Part shown: positions 63,679 to 64,000 of the stretch, in pieces
Layout of the letters: the number at the start of each line of letters is the position of its first letter
How positions within the stretch are numbered: position 1 is the stretch's first letter
Assembly (NCBI RefSeq): GCF_944801835.1
Contig: NZ_CALYLN010000002.1
Coordinates: 186,001 to 250,000 of the forward strand
Direction of reading: 5' to 3'
DNA from: Bartonella sp. B1099
Lineage (GTDB): Bacteria > Pseudomonadota > Alphaproteobacteria > Rhizobiales > Rhizobiaceae
Length of the DNA stretch: 64,000 bases
Made by a program: the position numbers and the translations under genes
The notes under the pieces: generated by a model
Database searches by the model: none
What the model was told of the DNA's origin: nothing
What the model saw: the letters and a program-made list of their open reading frames with translations, nothing else

Positions 63679-64000
63679 TTAGGCTGTTTTATCTAAAGTT
63701 TGTTCACTACCGTCAATATCATCACAAATCTTTTGCTTACCATTAATAACGGCATTGCCATAAATTTTCACACCCTCTGCAATAATAGACCTGTTAGAAA
63801 TACATGCATCATCATAAATTTCTACTTTTCCATAAATACGAGCATTCTCATAAACACGGGCGTTGCCATAAATCTTGACATCTTTGTAAACAAGCGCTTT
63901 GCCATAAACCCTAGCATTATCAAAAATATGAGAACCCTCGTATACATAAGCAGATCCTGATACTTTAGCATTGCCATAAACAGAGCCCTTTACATGAGCA
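63679..64000 (-). CDS. YdcK-like hexapeptide-repeat protein 5 (3' part, runs off window)
   Basis: The minus strand is open from the window edge to a TAA at 63679-63681. The 106 visible residues are hexapeptide repeats (GSVYGNAKVSGSAYVYEGSH, VYENARIYGKVEIYDDACIS) with the tail DGSEQTLDKTA. The N-terminal head is outside the window. It is related to the array at 35-37.7 kb but lies in the early region of the second prophage, linking the array to phage. Confidence 0.78.
   Translation of the reverse strand, partial: AHVKGSVYGNAKVSGSAYVYEGSHIFDNARVYGKALVYKDVKIYGNARVYENARIYGKVEIYDDACISNRSIIAEGVKIYGNAVINGKQKICDDIDGSEQTLDKTA

Overview
The window looks like the chromosome of a Bartonella species (Alphaproteobacteria, Hyphomicrobiales). 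I infer this from the AT-rich sequence, the hfq-hflX pair, a very-long-chain fatty acid lipid A operon of the rhizobial acpXL-lpxXL type, a growth-pole coiled-coil protein, a CpdR response regulator, and the dense, partly decayed prophage content. The genus is inferred from gene content and remembered protein sequences; no search was run.

Bases 1-20240 are chromosomal backbone. In order they hold hflX and hfq (minus strand), a 1519-residue membrane-anchored coiled-coil protein resembling the growth pole ring protein GPR/RgsE, a malic enzyme-phosphotransacetylase fusion, the acpXL-fabF2XL-fabF1XL-adhXL-lpxXL operon that makes the C26-C28 acyl chain of lipid A and attaches it, mazG, an A-type Fe-S carrier, tRNA-Pro, a small heat shock protein with a possible RNA thermometer, an alpha/beta-hydrolase relative lacking its nucleophile, cpdR and tRNA-Val.

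Bases 20240-25660 are a decayed prophage piece beside tRNA-Val: a lysis cassette (holin-like protein, two broken spanins, intact endolysin), a tail-fibre gene broken by a frameshift and a stop, a tyrosine integrase that has lost its N-terminus at a head-to-head junction with the fibre gene, and an AlpA-like excisionase. Bases 25660-39810 continue as an accessory island with two primase fragments, a small two-gene unit whose second gene seems to start at ATT, a single-chain Type ISP restriction-modification enzyme bracketed by inverted AT-rich repeats, and a tandem array of four YdcK-like hexapeptide-repeat proteins. The array lies between two inverted copies of a roughly 180-bp element that folds as RNA with compensatory base changes between the copies. 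I consider this the most original feature.

Bases 39815-59912 are the late region of a second, much more complete podovirus-like prophage beside tRNA-Ser. On the minus strand it runs terS, terL, portal, scaffold, N4-gp56-type capsid, head-tail adaptor proteins, ejection proteins, a lytic transglycosylase, tail collar, glycine-rich fibre, endolysin, overlapping Rz/Rz1 spanins, holin-like protein and a repressor. Its lysis cassette is the intact homologue of the decayed cassette beside tRNA-Val. Bases 60163-64000 hold two small membrane proteins, a RelBE-type locus with a frameshifted toxin, a MazEF-type pair, a phage-type SSB and the 3' part of a fifth YdcK-like gene that runs off the window. 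The integrase of this prophage is not in the window.
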